From assembly GCF_021129235.1 (NCBI RefSeq), contig NZ_JAJOMA010000012.1, forward strand, positions 1 to 64,000: 64,000 nucleotides of DNA, given 5' to 3'. The stretch's first letter is position 1. Every line of letters starts with the position of its first letter. Under the pieces are notes generated by a model. That model did not search any database and had not been told where the DNA came from. It worked only from the letters and a program-made list of their open reading frames with translations. Positions 9,802-18,553 of this stretch are shown piece after piece. The translations under genes were made by a program, and so were the position numbers. This DNA is from Kineosporia mesophila (lineage in GTDB: Bacteria > Actinomycetota > Actinomycetes > Actinomycetales > Kineosporiaceae).

Positions 9802-9816
9802 TGAAAATCATTCTCA
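9802..9816. promoter_or_regulatory. Zur-box-like palindrome in the divergent NRPS promoter
   Basis: TGAAAATCATTCTCA on the plus strand reads TGAGAATGATTTTCA on the minus strand. Six of seven base pairs of the inverted repeat are intact, and it differs from the streptomycete Zur operator consensus TGAAAATGATTTTCA at one base. It lies between the salicylate ligase (start 9737) and the second NRPS (start 9923), so one site could repress both main biosynthetic transcripts. Zur control of the coelibactin cluster is established in Streptomyces coelicolor; binding here is inference. Confidence 0.8.
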
Positions 9817-9922
9817 ATTGGTAGGCGGCGTGAAAGTGCCGGACGTGACTCCCGGACCGATGTCCGGGCCGCCGGCCAGGTTTCTCGCGGCATGGCCGCG
9901 GGTGTGAAAGGACGGCATCCAC

Positions 9923-12900
9923 GTGGGGCTTGACGAACTTGTGCGCGAACTCGACGAGGCCGGAGTGCGATTGTGGGTGGACGACGGGGCCCTGCGGTTC
10001 CGTGCCCCTCGCGGTGCCTTCGGCCAGAACCTCCGCGACCAGGTCGCGATGCATCGAGCGGCGCTGCTGGAGCGATGGGGTGCCTCGGGCGGTCTGGGTG
10101 GCGCGGACACGCTGCCCCGGGCCGTGCCGGATCCGGGTTCGGCCCATCGGCCCTTCCCGCTCACCGAGGTCCAGGTGGCCTACCTCGCCGGCCGCAGCGG
10201 GGCCTACGAGTACGGCGGGGTGTCCTGCTCGGCGTATGTCGAGATCAGGCACGCCGACCTCGATCCTGAGGCCGTACGCCAGGTCTGGACAGAACTGGTG
10301 CACCGGCACGGGGCCCTGCGCACCCTCGTCCACCCGGACGGGACGCAGCACGTGCTCGAACACGTTCCCGACCTGCCGATCGGCTACGACGACATCCGCG
10401 GGCAGGGCCCGGAGAGCTTCGAAAATGCCTTGACGGCGAACCGATCCCGGCTGGAAGGGCGCACGGCTGCGCCGGACCGGTGGCCACTGATCGACCTGCA
10501 TGTCACCCGCGGTGACCAGGCGGCCGTCCTGCATCTGGGGATCGACCTCCTGATTGCTGACTACGCCGGTGTGCAGCAGCTCCTGGCCGAGTACCAGGCG
10601 CTGCTCGATCCGGATTCGGCCGCGGTCAGCGCCGGAGAGAGCTCCGAACTGACCTTTCGCGACTACCTCACCGCGCGGCGCTCGATCACCGACACGGCCC
10701 GTTACCAGCGCGATCGTGCCTACTGGGCCAGGCGGGCCCAGGCCTTGCCCGGCGCCCCTGAACTGCCCTTGGCCACCGGAGTTTCGCGCGACGAAGGCCC
10801 CGCGACGTTCAGCCGTCGGGAGCGCACGCTCTCGGCCGGCCAGCTGGCCGGACTCGAACGCCGTTCTCGGGCCCGGGGGCTGACGGTGTCGTCGGTCCTG
10901 ATGACCGCCTACGCCCTGGCCATCGGCCGGTGGAGCCGTAAGCGCGCCTTCACCCTCACTGTTCCGACCTTCGGTCGCCTGCCGCTGCACGAGGACGTCG
11001 ACCGGCTGATCGGCGACTTCACCACCATCGAACTGCTCGAAGTCGACCTGAGTGAGCGTCTCGATGTCACCGGCCACGCCCGGGCCGTGGCCGGGCGCCT
11101 GCTGGAAGACCTTGACCACGCGCTGTTCCCGGGCACCGAGGTAGCGGCCGAGGTGGCCCGGCGGACCGGCCGACGGCCACTGCTGCCGGTGGTCTTCACC
11201 AGCACGCTCGACCTGCCGGTTTCCCCTGCGCCGGAGACGGTCGAAACCGTTGTCGTGGAATATGTCTCCACCCGAACCCCTCAGGTCTGGATCGACTGCC
11301 AGACCGTGCGCCGCGGAACCGACCTGATCCTGTCCTGGGACGTGCGCGACGGTGTCCTGGCCCCGGGGGTCGCCGAGGACGCCTTCGCCGGCTTCGCCGA
11401 TCTGGTGGCTTCCCTGGCCGGGGACGACACGGCCTGGGACCGGCGAACGCTCGCCGACCTTCCGGCCCACCAGGTGGCCCGGCGCGCCGAGATCAACGAC
11501 ACCGGGTCCTGGGTGCCGGATCGGCTCCTGCACGAAGACGTCCTCGCCCAGGCGGAACGCACACCCGACGCGGTGGCGATCGACGGCCCCGGCGGCGTTC
11601 TCACTTACGCGCAGCTGCTGAACCGGGCGCGTGCGGTCGCCTCTGCCCTGCGAGGGGTGCGACCCGGCGAACCGGTCGCCGTCTACGTGGACAAGAGCCC
11701 GGAGCAGATCACCGCAGTCCTCGGGGTCATGCTGGCCGGCGGTGCCTACCTGCCGGTGGAGATCAGCCAGCCGGCCGCCCGGCGGGCCGTGGTCCTGGAC
11801 AGCGCACAGGTGCGCAGCGTGGTGACCTCCGCCCAGCTGGCTGCCCACGCCGACCCCGCCCGGGACGGGGTGCGCCGGGTCGTCGTGGTGGACGAACTGC
11901 CGGACCGTGCCGACGAGGTGACCTCCCCGGACGTCAGGCCCGACGACCTGGCCTACGTGATCTACACGTCCGGATCCACCGGCGTGCCCAAGGGCGTCAT
12001 GATCAGCCACCGCGCAGCGCTGAACACTCTGGACGACGTCGCCGAGAGGGTCGGCCTGGGGGAGCAGGACGCCGTCCTGGGGCTGGCCGGACTGGGGTTC
12101 GACCTGTCGGTCTTCGACGTGTTCGCGGTGCTGGGACGAGGTGGCCGTCTGGTCCTGCCCGATCCCCAGCGCCGGGGGGACCCCTCGCACTGGGCTGAAC
12201 TGGCTGTTCGGCATCAGGTTTCGATCTGGAACTCGGTGCCCGGCCAGATGCAGATGCTCGTCGACCACCTGCGGACCGACCCTGCCGCCGTCCCGGGCGC
12301 CCTGAGGGTGGCCCTGCTCAGCGGGGACTGGATCCCGGTCACCCTGCCGGACGCCGCCCGGGCCCTGATGCCCGGCCTGACCGTCGTCAGCCTGGGCGGA
12401 GCCACCGAGGCCGCGGTCTGGTCGATCTGGCACACCATCGGCGAGGTCGACCCGCGGCGGCCCAGCATTCCCTACGGAAAACCGCTCAGGAACCAGACCT
12501 TCCATGTCCTGGATCAGGATCTGGAACCGGTTCCGGACTGGTGTCCCGGCGAACTGCTCATCGGTGGCATCGGGGTGGCCCTGGGATACCTGGGTGATCC
12601 GCAGCGCACGGCCGAGCGCTTCGTCATCCACCCGGTCAGCGGCGAACGGCTCTACCGCACCGGTGATCTCGGTCGCTACCGGCCCGACGGGGAGATCGAG
12701 TTCCTGGGCCGTGAGGACACGCAGGTGAAGATCCGCGGATACCGGATCGAGCTGGCCGAGGTGGAGGCCGCGATGCTGGCCCACCCCGCGGTCGGTGCCG
12801 CCGCCGCGGTCGTGGAGACCGAACCCTCCGGCGCCCGGCACATCGTCGGGGTCGTCGAACCGGCCGTCCTGGATGCCTCGCCGGACCCCTGGAGCCAGGA

Positions 12901-15463
12901 GTACCCGCTGGCTCTCAGTGCAGCGAAGGAGGCTTCCACCGAAGCCCAGAACCGTATCGACGAGGACGCTTTCGCCGCCTTCCGCGACGCCCTCGCCGAT
13001 GCTGCGGTGGCGGCCATGACCGCTCTGCTGCGCGAGCGCACGGCAGTGGGAACGAACAGCACGACCGAGGACGTCTGTGAGGCCGTGGGCGCGAGCCAAC
13101 AGTCAGCGCCGGTGGTTCGGCGCTGGTTGCCCGCCCTCGCCGCGTCCGGGGTGCTCGCCCGGGCGGTGGACGGAACGTGGCGCTGGACCGACCCGGCCGC
13201 TTCCGGCGACGGCGACGGCGACGGGGGCTTCGGTTCCGCTGTGACGCGGCTGCAGTCGGCGGCGGGTCAGCTGGAGTACGGCTCGGACCTCGCGCGCATC
13301 GTCACGACCTGTATCGAGAATCTCGGCGGGCTGGTGGACGGCAGCGTGGACGTGCGGGAACTGCTTTTCCCCGGAGCCCGTCCCGAGCTCATGATGGGTG
13401 CGTACCGGGACAACCTCGCCGTCGCCCACCTTCACGATGCTCTCGGGGCGGCGCTGGGCGCCATCGCCGGCCGGCGCTCGGCGCCGCTGCGGGTGCTCGA
13501 GGTCGGTGGGGGCGTGGCCGGCACGACGACCCGGCTGGTTCCGGCCCTGGCGGCCGACCGCCCCGCGTACCTGTTCACCGATCCCGCGGCGTTCTTCGTC
13601 GCCGAGACGGCGGACCGGTTCCCCGAGCATCCCTGGGTCCGCGCCGCCCGCCTCGACCTGAGGAAAGACCCGGCCGGCCAGGGATTCGCGGCCAACAGCG
13701 CGGACGTCGTGGTGGCGGGCAACCACCTGCACGCCCTGCCCGACATCGACGCGGCGCTGCGCCACGTGCACAGCCTCCTGGCGCCCGGGGGGTGGATCGC
13801 GGTGATCGAGCAGACCCACGACGAGGACCCGGCGCTGCTGGTCTCCACCGAGTTCCTGGAAGCTGCTGCCGGTCCCGTCCATGACGCCCGCGCCACCCAG
13901 GGGCAGGCCTTCCTCACCGCTGCCCAGTGGCACACCGGTCTGGAGGCGGCCGGCTTCGAACTGCGCGGGGAACTGCCGGGTGCGGGGGAACCGCTGTACC
14001 CCACCGGGCAGCGGCTGATCCTGGCTCAGGCCAAGACCACGCGGGCTGTCGTGGAACCGCAGGCCCTGACCCGTGCCGTGTCGGACCGGTTGCCGTCCTA
14101 CATGGTCCCCAGCCGCTGGACGGTCGTGGACCACCTGCCCCTGACCCGCAACGGCAAGGTCGACCGCACGGCTCTGACCGCACTGGTGGTCGCGGGATCG
14201 GCCGCCCCGTCGGCCGTCAGCGCGGGTGGCAGTCCGCAGGGTGCGCTGGAGAGCCAGCTGGCCGACCTGTGGGCCGAGCTGCTCGGCGTGGAAAAGGTCG
14301 GGCGGGAGGACGACTTCTTTGCCCTGGGCGGTGATTCGCTGCTGGTCGCCCGGCTGGTGGCGGCGCTGCGTGAGCGCGTGCCGGGCGTGGTCACGGCCGA
14401 GTGGGAGGTGGTGCTGCGGGAGATGCTGCGCCGTCCCACCGTCGCAGCGCTGGCGGCCTACCTGCGCGGCCTTTCGGGGGCGATGAAGGACGAGGTGGGC
14501 GCCACCGCGCAGAAACGGACGAACGCTGTGGTCGCGTTGCACGGTGATCCGGACGGGGCCGGACCGCTGACCGTGCTGGTGCACGCGGGCACGGGAACGG
14601 TCATGCCCTACCGGGCGCTGATCACCGAGATCCGGCGTCGCTCGGCCGGCACCGGGCACGTCGTGGGGGTGGAGGTGCCACACCTGCCGGACTTCCTGCA
14701 GGCCGATCCGGAAGGGCTGATCGAGGAGGTCTCGGCCCGCTACGTGAGGGAACTGGCTCCGCTGGCCCGCGGGCCCGTCCACGTCATCGGCTACTGCCTG
14801 GGTGGCCTGATCGCCACCGAGATCGCCCGGGGCCTGGCCGAGGCCGGGGCCGAGGTGGCCACCTTCACCGCGATCAGCAGTCACAGCCCGCGTTTCCGGC
14901 TGGACGACGAACTACTCAGCGAGTACTCGTTCGCGATCATGATGGGCATCGACCCGCAGGCCCTGGGGTTCCCGGCCGACGAGCTGCGCGTCGCCGCGGC
15001 CGCCGATGCCGCCCTGGTGGCGGGCGACGGCGTCATCGAGGAAGGAGCCTTCACCCGGCTGGGCGACGACTTCGCCGACGTGCGTGAGTGCTTCACCGAG
15101 CTGACGGCCCGGCCGAAGGCGGTGCGGGTGGAACGGATGTGCGAACTGGTCCCGGCCACGGCGGGCATGTACGAGCCCGAGCACATGGACCGCCTGCGTG
15201 AGACGTTCCGCCAGAGCGTCTTCGCCATCACGCGCTACCAGCCCGAGCCGTACGCCGGTGACATCACGTTCCTGCGCCACAGCGGCGCCTACCCCTTCCC
15301 GGGCAGCCGTGACGCGGTGACCCGGCACTGGTCCGACCTGTGCCTGGGTGACCTCAGCATCGTGGACGTTCCCGGTGACCACTTCACCTGCATCGACGTG
15401 GACCGTGCGGCCGGGCTGCTGGACTCGCTGATGGACATCACCGACGGGGCGGTGCTGCGATGA
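9923..15463 (+). CDS. NRPS: docking-Cy-A(MT)-PCP-TE
   Basis: A terminal NRPS of 1846 residues that adds the last heterocycle and releases the product. In order: a TubC-like N-terminal docking domain (1-52); heterocyclisation domain (75-515) with DLLIAD at 208-213, where the serine usually following at +3 is glycine 216; adenylation domain (535-955 and 1385-1420; YTSGSTGVPKG at 681) with a cysteine-type pocket DLFNLSLVWK; a methyltransferase inserted before the last adenylation motif (about 1110-1370, LEVGGGVAG at 1192), as in HMWP2 and PchF; PCP (LGGDSL, S1472); thioesterase (about 1535-1846). The thioesterase nucleophile motif is GYCLG, so cysteine 1625 replaces the usual serine, with H1820 as the likely general base. 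The GTG start has GAAAGGA ten bases upstream. It is the first gene of a long, tightly overlapping plus-strand operon. Confidence 0.94.
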   Translation: MGLDELVRELDEAGVRLWVDDGALRFRAPRGAFGQNLRDQVAMHRAALLERWGASGGLGGADTLPRAVPDPGSAHRPFPLTEVQVAYLAGRSGAYEYGGVSCSAYVEIRHADLDPEAVRQVWTELVHRHGALRTLVHPDGTQHVLEHVPDLPIGYDDIRGQGPESFENALTANRSRLEGRTAAPDRWPLIDLHVTRGDQAAVLHLGIDLLIADYAGVQQLLAEYQALLDPDSAAVSAGESSELTFRDYLTARRSITDTARYQRDRAYWARRAQALPGAPELPLATGVSRDEGPATFSRRERTLSAGQLAGLERRSRARGLTVSSVLMTAYALAIGRWSRKRAFTLTVPTFGRLPLHEDVDRLIGDFTTIELLEVDLSERLDVTGHARAVAGRLLEDLDHALFPGTEVAAEVARRTGRRPLLPVVFTSTLDLPVSPAPETVETVVVEYVSTRTPQVWIDCQTVRRGTDLILSWDVRDGVLAPGVAEDAFAGFADLVASLAGDDTAWDRRTLADLPAHQVARRAEINDTGSWVPDRLLHEDVLAQAERTPDAVAIDGPGGVLTYAQLLNRARAVASALRGVRPGEPVAVYVDKSPEQITAVLGVMLAGGAYLPVEISQPAARRAVVLDSAQVRSVVTSAQLAAHADPARDGVRRVVVVDELPDRADEVTSPDVRPDDLAYVIYTSGSTGVPKGVMISHRAALNTLDDVAERVGLGEQDAVLGLAGLGFDLSVFDVFAVLGRGGRLVLPDPQRRGDPSHWAELAVRHQVSIWNSVPGQMQMLVDHLRTDPAAVPGALRVALLSGDWIPVTLPDAARALMPGLTVVSLGGATEAAVWSIWHTIGEVDPRRPSIPYGKPLRNQTFHVLDQDLEPVPDWCPGELLIGGIGVALGYLGDPQRTAERFVIHPVSGERLYRTGDLGRYRPDGEIEFLGREDTQVKIRGYRIELAEVEAAMLAHPAVGAAAAVVETEPSGARHIVGVVEPAVLDASPDPWSQEYPLALSAAKEASTEAQNRIDEDAFAAFRDALADAAVAAMTALLRERTAVGTNSTTEDVCEAVGASQQSAPVVRRWLPALAASGVLARAVDGTWRWTDPAASGDGDGDGGFGSAVTRLQSAAGQLEYGSDLARIVTTCIENLGGLVDGSVDVRELLFPGARPELMMGAYRDNLAVAHLHDALGAALGAIAGRRSAPLRVLEVGGGVAGTTTRLVPALAADRPAYLFTDPAAFFVAETADRFPEHPWVRAARLDLRKDPAGQGFAANSADVVVAGNHLHALPDIDAALRHVHSLLAPGGWIAVIEQTHDEDPALLVSTEFLEAAAGPVHDARATQGQAFLTAAQWHTGLEAAGFELRGELPGAGEPLYPTGQRLILAQAKTTRAVVEPQALTRAVSDRLPSYMVPSRWTVVDHLPLTRNGKVDRTALTALVVAGSAAPSAVSAGGSPQGALESQLADLWAELLGVEKVGREDDFFALGGDSLLVARLVAALRERVPGVVTAEWEVVLREMLRRPTVAALAAYLRGLSGAMKDEVGATAQKRTNAVVALHGDPDGAGPLTVLVHAGTGTVMPYRALITEIRRRSAGTGHVVGVEVPHLPDFLQADPEGLIEEVSARYVRELAPLARGPVHVIGYCLGGLIATEIARGLAEAGAEVATFTAISSHSPRFRLDDELLSEYSFAIMMGIDPQALGFPADELRVAAAADAALVAGDGVIEEGAFTRLGDDFADVRECFTELTARPKAVRVERMCELVPATAGMYEPEHMDRLRETFRQSVFAITRYQPEPYAGDITFLRHSGAYPFPGSRDAVTRHWSDLCLGDLSIVDVPGDHFTCIDVDRAAGLLDSLMDITDGAVLR

Positions 15464-16671
15464 AGCCGATCGGAGTGCTGGGTGCTTCCGGCGCTGTGGG
15501 AGCCGCTGCCGTCGAGGCGCTGGTGCGTCTGCGGATCGGGCCCCTGAGGCTCGGCGCCCGCAATAGCGCCCAGGTAGCGAGGACCGCGCGGGAAGCCGGC
15601 CTCCGCGTCGTTGAAGGACCGTCCGGTGAGGAAGCCGTTGCCGAGGTGCTGGCGGTCGATGTCACCGACCAGCACCGGCTGCGGGAGTTCGTCCGTGGCT
15701 GCGTGGTGGTGCTGGACTGCACCGGGCCCAGTTATGAACTGGGAGAGGCGGTCCCGGTAGCGGCGCTGGCCGAGCAGGTGGCCTGTGTGCTGGTCACCGG
15801 GGAACAGCCGGTCCACGACGCCCTGCTGGCCCGCGGACCGGCACCGGTCCCCGTGGTGCTGTCGGCCGGGACGCTGCCCGGACTGTCCGGGCTGCTGCCG
15901 CGACTGCTGGCCGAGGCAGTCACGGGCCCGGACCCGAAGCCGACGGGGTCGGGGCCGGCCGGGCCCAGCGGTGACCAGAAGCATCCGGCTGTGGGTGCGA
16001 GCCTGGCGGTGTACACCGGTGGCCTGGAACGGGCGACCACGACCGTCGCGGCCGACCTGGTGCTCTCGCTCGGTGCTGCCGCCAGCGGAAACCTTTTCGG
16101 TGAGGCCGGTGCTGCGTGGCGCGAGGGTGCCCGGCGCTCGCGGGTCCTGACCGCGAACGAGGATGCCGAAGCACCGGGTTTCGAAGGTCGGGTCGGGATC
16201 CAGCCGTTCCTCAGCCGTGAGGCCGAGCGGGTGGCGGAGGCCCTGAACCTGCGCGACCTGGACTGGTATCACGTGCATCCGGGGGCCGCGGTCCGGGCCC
16301 GGCTGGCCACCCTGCCGGCCGCGCGGCACCGCGAGGTGCCGATGGAAGACCTGGTGGAGAGCATCCTGCGGGCTGCCGAGGTGGATCTCAGCGGTCGTAA
16401 TCCTCACTACCGCATGGTCTTCGAGATCACCCGGACCGATGGCCGTCAGCAGTCGCTGCTGGTGCGCAGTCCCGACAGCTACCGGCTGACCGGGGCCGTA
16501 GGTGCCTGTGCGGTCGCGCAGATTCTCAGCGGAATGGTCCGCTCAGGTTTACATTTCGCCGATCGCGGCCTGGATCCCCGGACACTGATCGAGCACCTGC
16601 GGCTGGCCGACCCGGGTACCCGTATCGACATCGTCGACGGTGGCGCCGAGGACGAAGAGGGAGTGCTGTGA
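15460..16671 (+). CDS. Saccharopine dehydrogenase-like NAD(P)-binding oxidoreductase
   Basis: A 403-residue protein starting with a Rossmann nucleotide-binding motif, GVLGASGAVG (residues 5-14), followed by LRLGARN and an acidic strand end (VVLDCTG). This matches the saccharopine dehydrogenase-like fold of putative oxidoreductases. Proteins of this type occur beside actinobacterial thiazoline-siderophore NRPS genes such as the coelibactin cluster. Its reaction is unknown; reduction or oxidation of a ring or of the released chain end is possible. The ATG overlaps the NRPS stop codon by four bases (ATGA), so it is co-translated with it. The C-terminal half (LSRNPHYRM-like region, RSPDSYRLTGAVGA) belongs to the catalytic/dimer domain seen in this family. 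Confidence 0.75.
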   Translation: MKPIGVLGASGAVGAAAVEALVRLRIGPLRLGARNSAQVARTAREAGLRVVEGPSGEEAVAEVLAVDVTDQHRLREFVRGCVVVLDCTGPSYELGEAVPVAALAEQVACVLVTGEQPVHDALLARGPAPVPVVLSAGTLPGLSGLLPRLLAEAVTGPDPKPTGSGPAGPSGDQKHPAVGASLAVYTGGLERATTTVAADLVLSLGAAASGNLFGEAGAAWREGARRSRVLTANEDAEAPGFEGRVGIQPFLSREAERVAEALNLRDLDWYHVHPGAAVRARLATLPAARHREVPMEDLVESILRAAEVDLSGRNPHYRMVFEITRTDGRQQSLLVRSPDSYRLTGAVGACAVAQILSGMVRSGLHFADRGLDPRTLIEHLRLADPGTRIDIVDGGAEDEEGVL

Positions 16672-18521
16672 CCGCGCGGGTCGTGGTCGTCGGCGGTGGC
16701 TTCGGGCGCATCCACGCCCGAGCGGTGGCTTCACGCCCCGACCGGTACCAGTTCGCAGGCGTCGCGGGACGAGGTGGTGCGGCATCCAGGGAACTGGCCG
16801 CCGTTCACGGTGTCCCGTACTTCGATCTGACGGACGGATGCGACGAGGCGGCCGAGGCCGCGGACGTGGCGTGTGTCGCGGTGGGCTCGGCCATCTCGGG
16901 TGGTGACGGCAGCGCTGTCGCCCAGAACTTTCTGGCCCGGAAGGTGCCCGTGCTCCAGGAACATCCGCTGCACCCGGACGAACTGCTGGCCTGCGCGCGG
17001 GTGGCCCGCGAGCACGGCGTGCAGCACCGGATGAACCTGCACTACCGGCACGTCCGTCCGGTCCGGGTTTTCATCGATGCGGCCCGGCGCCTGGCGCAGC
17101 GTTCCGAGATTCTGTTCGTGGACGCGGCCTCTCCGGTGCACGTGCTGCATCCACTCATCGACATCCTGGCGGCGGCGCTCGGTGGGGTCCGGCCGTGGTC
17201 CTGGAAGGATGTGGCGGGGTCGGGCCCCTTACGGTCGGTGACCGGCACGTTCGCCGGCGTCCCGGTGACGCTGCGCGTGCAGAACCAGCTCGATCCGCTC
17301 GACCGGGACAACCAGGCGCTGCTGTGGCACCGGATCGCGGTGGGTACGTCCGCCGGGGTGCTCACCCTCGCCGACACGCACGGCCCGGTGCTGTGGAGTC
17401 CTCGCTGGCATGCCGACCGGGACGAGCACCGGCGGCTGGTGACGGAAGGCCCGGGGGCTCAACGACTCGGGCAGTCCAGCACCACGGTGCTGCCCGGCAC
17501 CGACGCCGTGGCCATGGCCGAGGTCCTGGCGGACCGGTGGCCGGAGGCCGTGGATCAGGCCTTGAGCGGTCTGCTGGCGGCTGAGGGCTCCGATCCGCTA
17601 CGGCAGGCGCAACTCGATCTGTCCACCGCCAGGATCTGGAACGACGTGACCACGCATCTGGGCCCTCCGGAGAGGATCACTGCGCGGGCGCCGGTGAAGG
17701 TTGCGATCAGCGAACTGATGGACGATGTGGTCGCCGACGAAAGTGCCTCCGGTCAGCAGGAGGTTGCCGCATCGGGCTACTCCGTCGAGGCGGAGTTCTA
17801 CGACCTGATCGCCGGGCGGCGGACGACGTCGGCGAGCGAGGTGGTCAAGGCCCTGGCCGGGATCCGGCCGGAGGACGGGCCGGTCGTCGAGATCGGGGCC
17901 GGCACCGGCATCCTCACCATGGCCGTGGCGAAGGCCTGGCCCGGGGTGCGCATCATCGCGGCGGAGCCGGATCCACTGATGCGGGCCGTGCTCACTTCCA
18001 AGGTGGTGCGGGACGCGGACCTGCGCGAGCGCGTGAGCGTGACCGATGGATCCGCTCCGGACCTGGAGTTGCCCGAGCGCATCGGGGCGGCCCTGGTCTG
18101 TGGGGTGGCCGGGCACCTGGAACCTGAAGCACGGCAGACGTTGTGGCGCCGGCTGAAGGAAAGGATCGTCCCCGGAGGGCCACTCGTCGTGGAGCTGCTG
18201 TCCGTCACCGCCGGGGCCCGGTTCAGCGACCTGCGGCTCGGGCAGGCCCGGATCGGTCAGGACGACGTGCAGTGGTCGTTGTCCGTGGCTCCGGGCCGAA
18301 ACGGTGCCAGCCTGATGACGAGCAGCTGGCAGGTGTCGCGGGAGGGCTCGGTCCACCGGTCGGAAAGTGCCCATCACGTCTGGCGTCCGACCAGCCTTCG
18401 GGACATCGCCGCCGAGGCGGACCTGCCGCTGGTAACTCTCGTCGAGGGCGGCACGGAAGGTGCTGTACCGCTGGGGGTGCTGCGTTCGCCGCCCGACCCG
18501 GCCACCTCGTCCTCACTGTGA
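16668..18521 (+). CDS. Thiazolinyl imide reductase fused to SAM methyltransferase
   Basis: A 617-residue two-domain protein. Residues 1-355 form a Gfo/Idh/MocA-type NADPH reductase of the PchG/Irp3/YbtU kind, with VVVVGGGFGRIHARAV at the N-terminus and the QEHPLHPDEL segment at 97-106. Irp3/PchG homologues reduce one PCP-bound thiazoline to a thiazolidine during chain assembly. Residues 366-617 form a class I methyltransferase with motif I VEIGAGTGILT (407-417) and a motif II region AEPDPLMRAV. The C-terminal domain is clearly paralogous to the free-standing methyltransferase at 20589-21356; the shared stretches include VEIGAGTG, AGHLE/AGHLD and PPGG-type motifs. The GTG start overlaps the preceding stop. 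In characterised systems the reductase is a single domain, so the fusion is notable. N-methylation of the newly formed thiazolidine is a reasonable guess. Confidence 0.85.
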   Translation: MTARVVVVGGGFGRIHARAVASRPDRYQFAGVAGRGGAASRELAAVHGVPYFDLTDGCDEAAEAADVACVAVGSAISGGDGSAVAQNFLARKVPVLQEHPLHPDELLACARVAREHGVQHRMNLHYRHVRPVRVFIDAARRLAQRSEILFVDAASPVHVLHPLIDILAAALGGVRPWSWKDVAGSGPLRSVTGTFAGVPVTLRVQNQLDPLDRDNQALLWHRIAVGTSAGVLTLADTHGPVLWSPRWHADRDEHRRLVTEGPGAQRLGQSSTTVLPGTDAVAMAEVLADRWPEAVDQALSGLLAAEGSDPLRQAQLDLSTARIWNDVTTHLGPPERITARAPVKVAISELMDDVVADESASGQQEVAASGYSVEAEFYDLIAGRRTTSASEVVKALAGIRPEDGPVVEIGAGTGILTMAVAKAWPGVRIIAAEPDPLMRAVLTSKVVRDADLRERVSVTDGSAPDLELPERIGAALVCGVAGHLEPEARQTLWRRLKERIVPGGPLVVELLSVTAGARFSDLRLGQARIGQDDVQWSLSVAPGRNGASLMTSSWQVSREGSVHRSESAHHVWRPTSLRDIAAEADLPLVTLVEGGTEGAVPLGVLRSPPDPATSSSL

Positions 18522-18553
18522 TCGTCTCTGCCCGAACCAGCACTGAAGGAGCC

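Noticed and set aside
9791-13099. Very long open frame on the minus strand opposite the second NRPS gene
   Set aside because: It is an antisense shadow in high-GC coding DNA: composition is repetitive His/Gln/Arg/Gly with no domain motifs, and the plus-strand NRPS motifs are unambiguous.
13103-14884. Second long minus-strand open frame under the NRPS methyltransferase and thioesterase
   Set aside because: Same reason: no recognisable family, and it lies fully inside the NRPS coding sequence.
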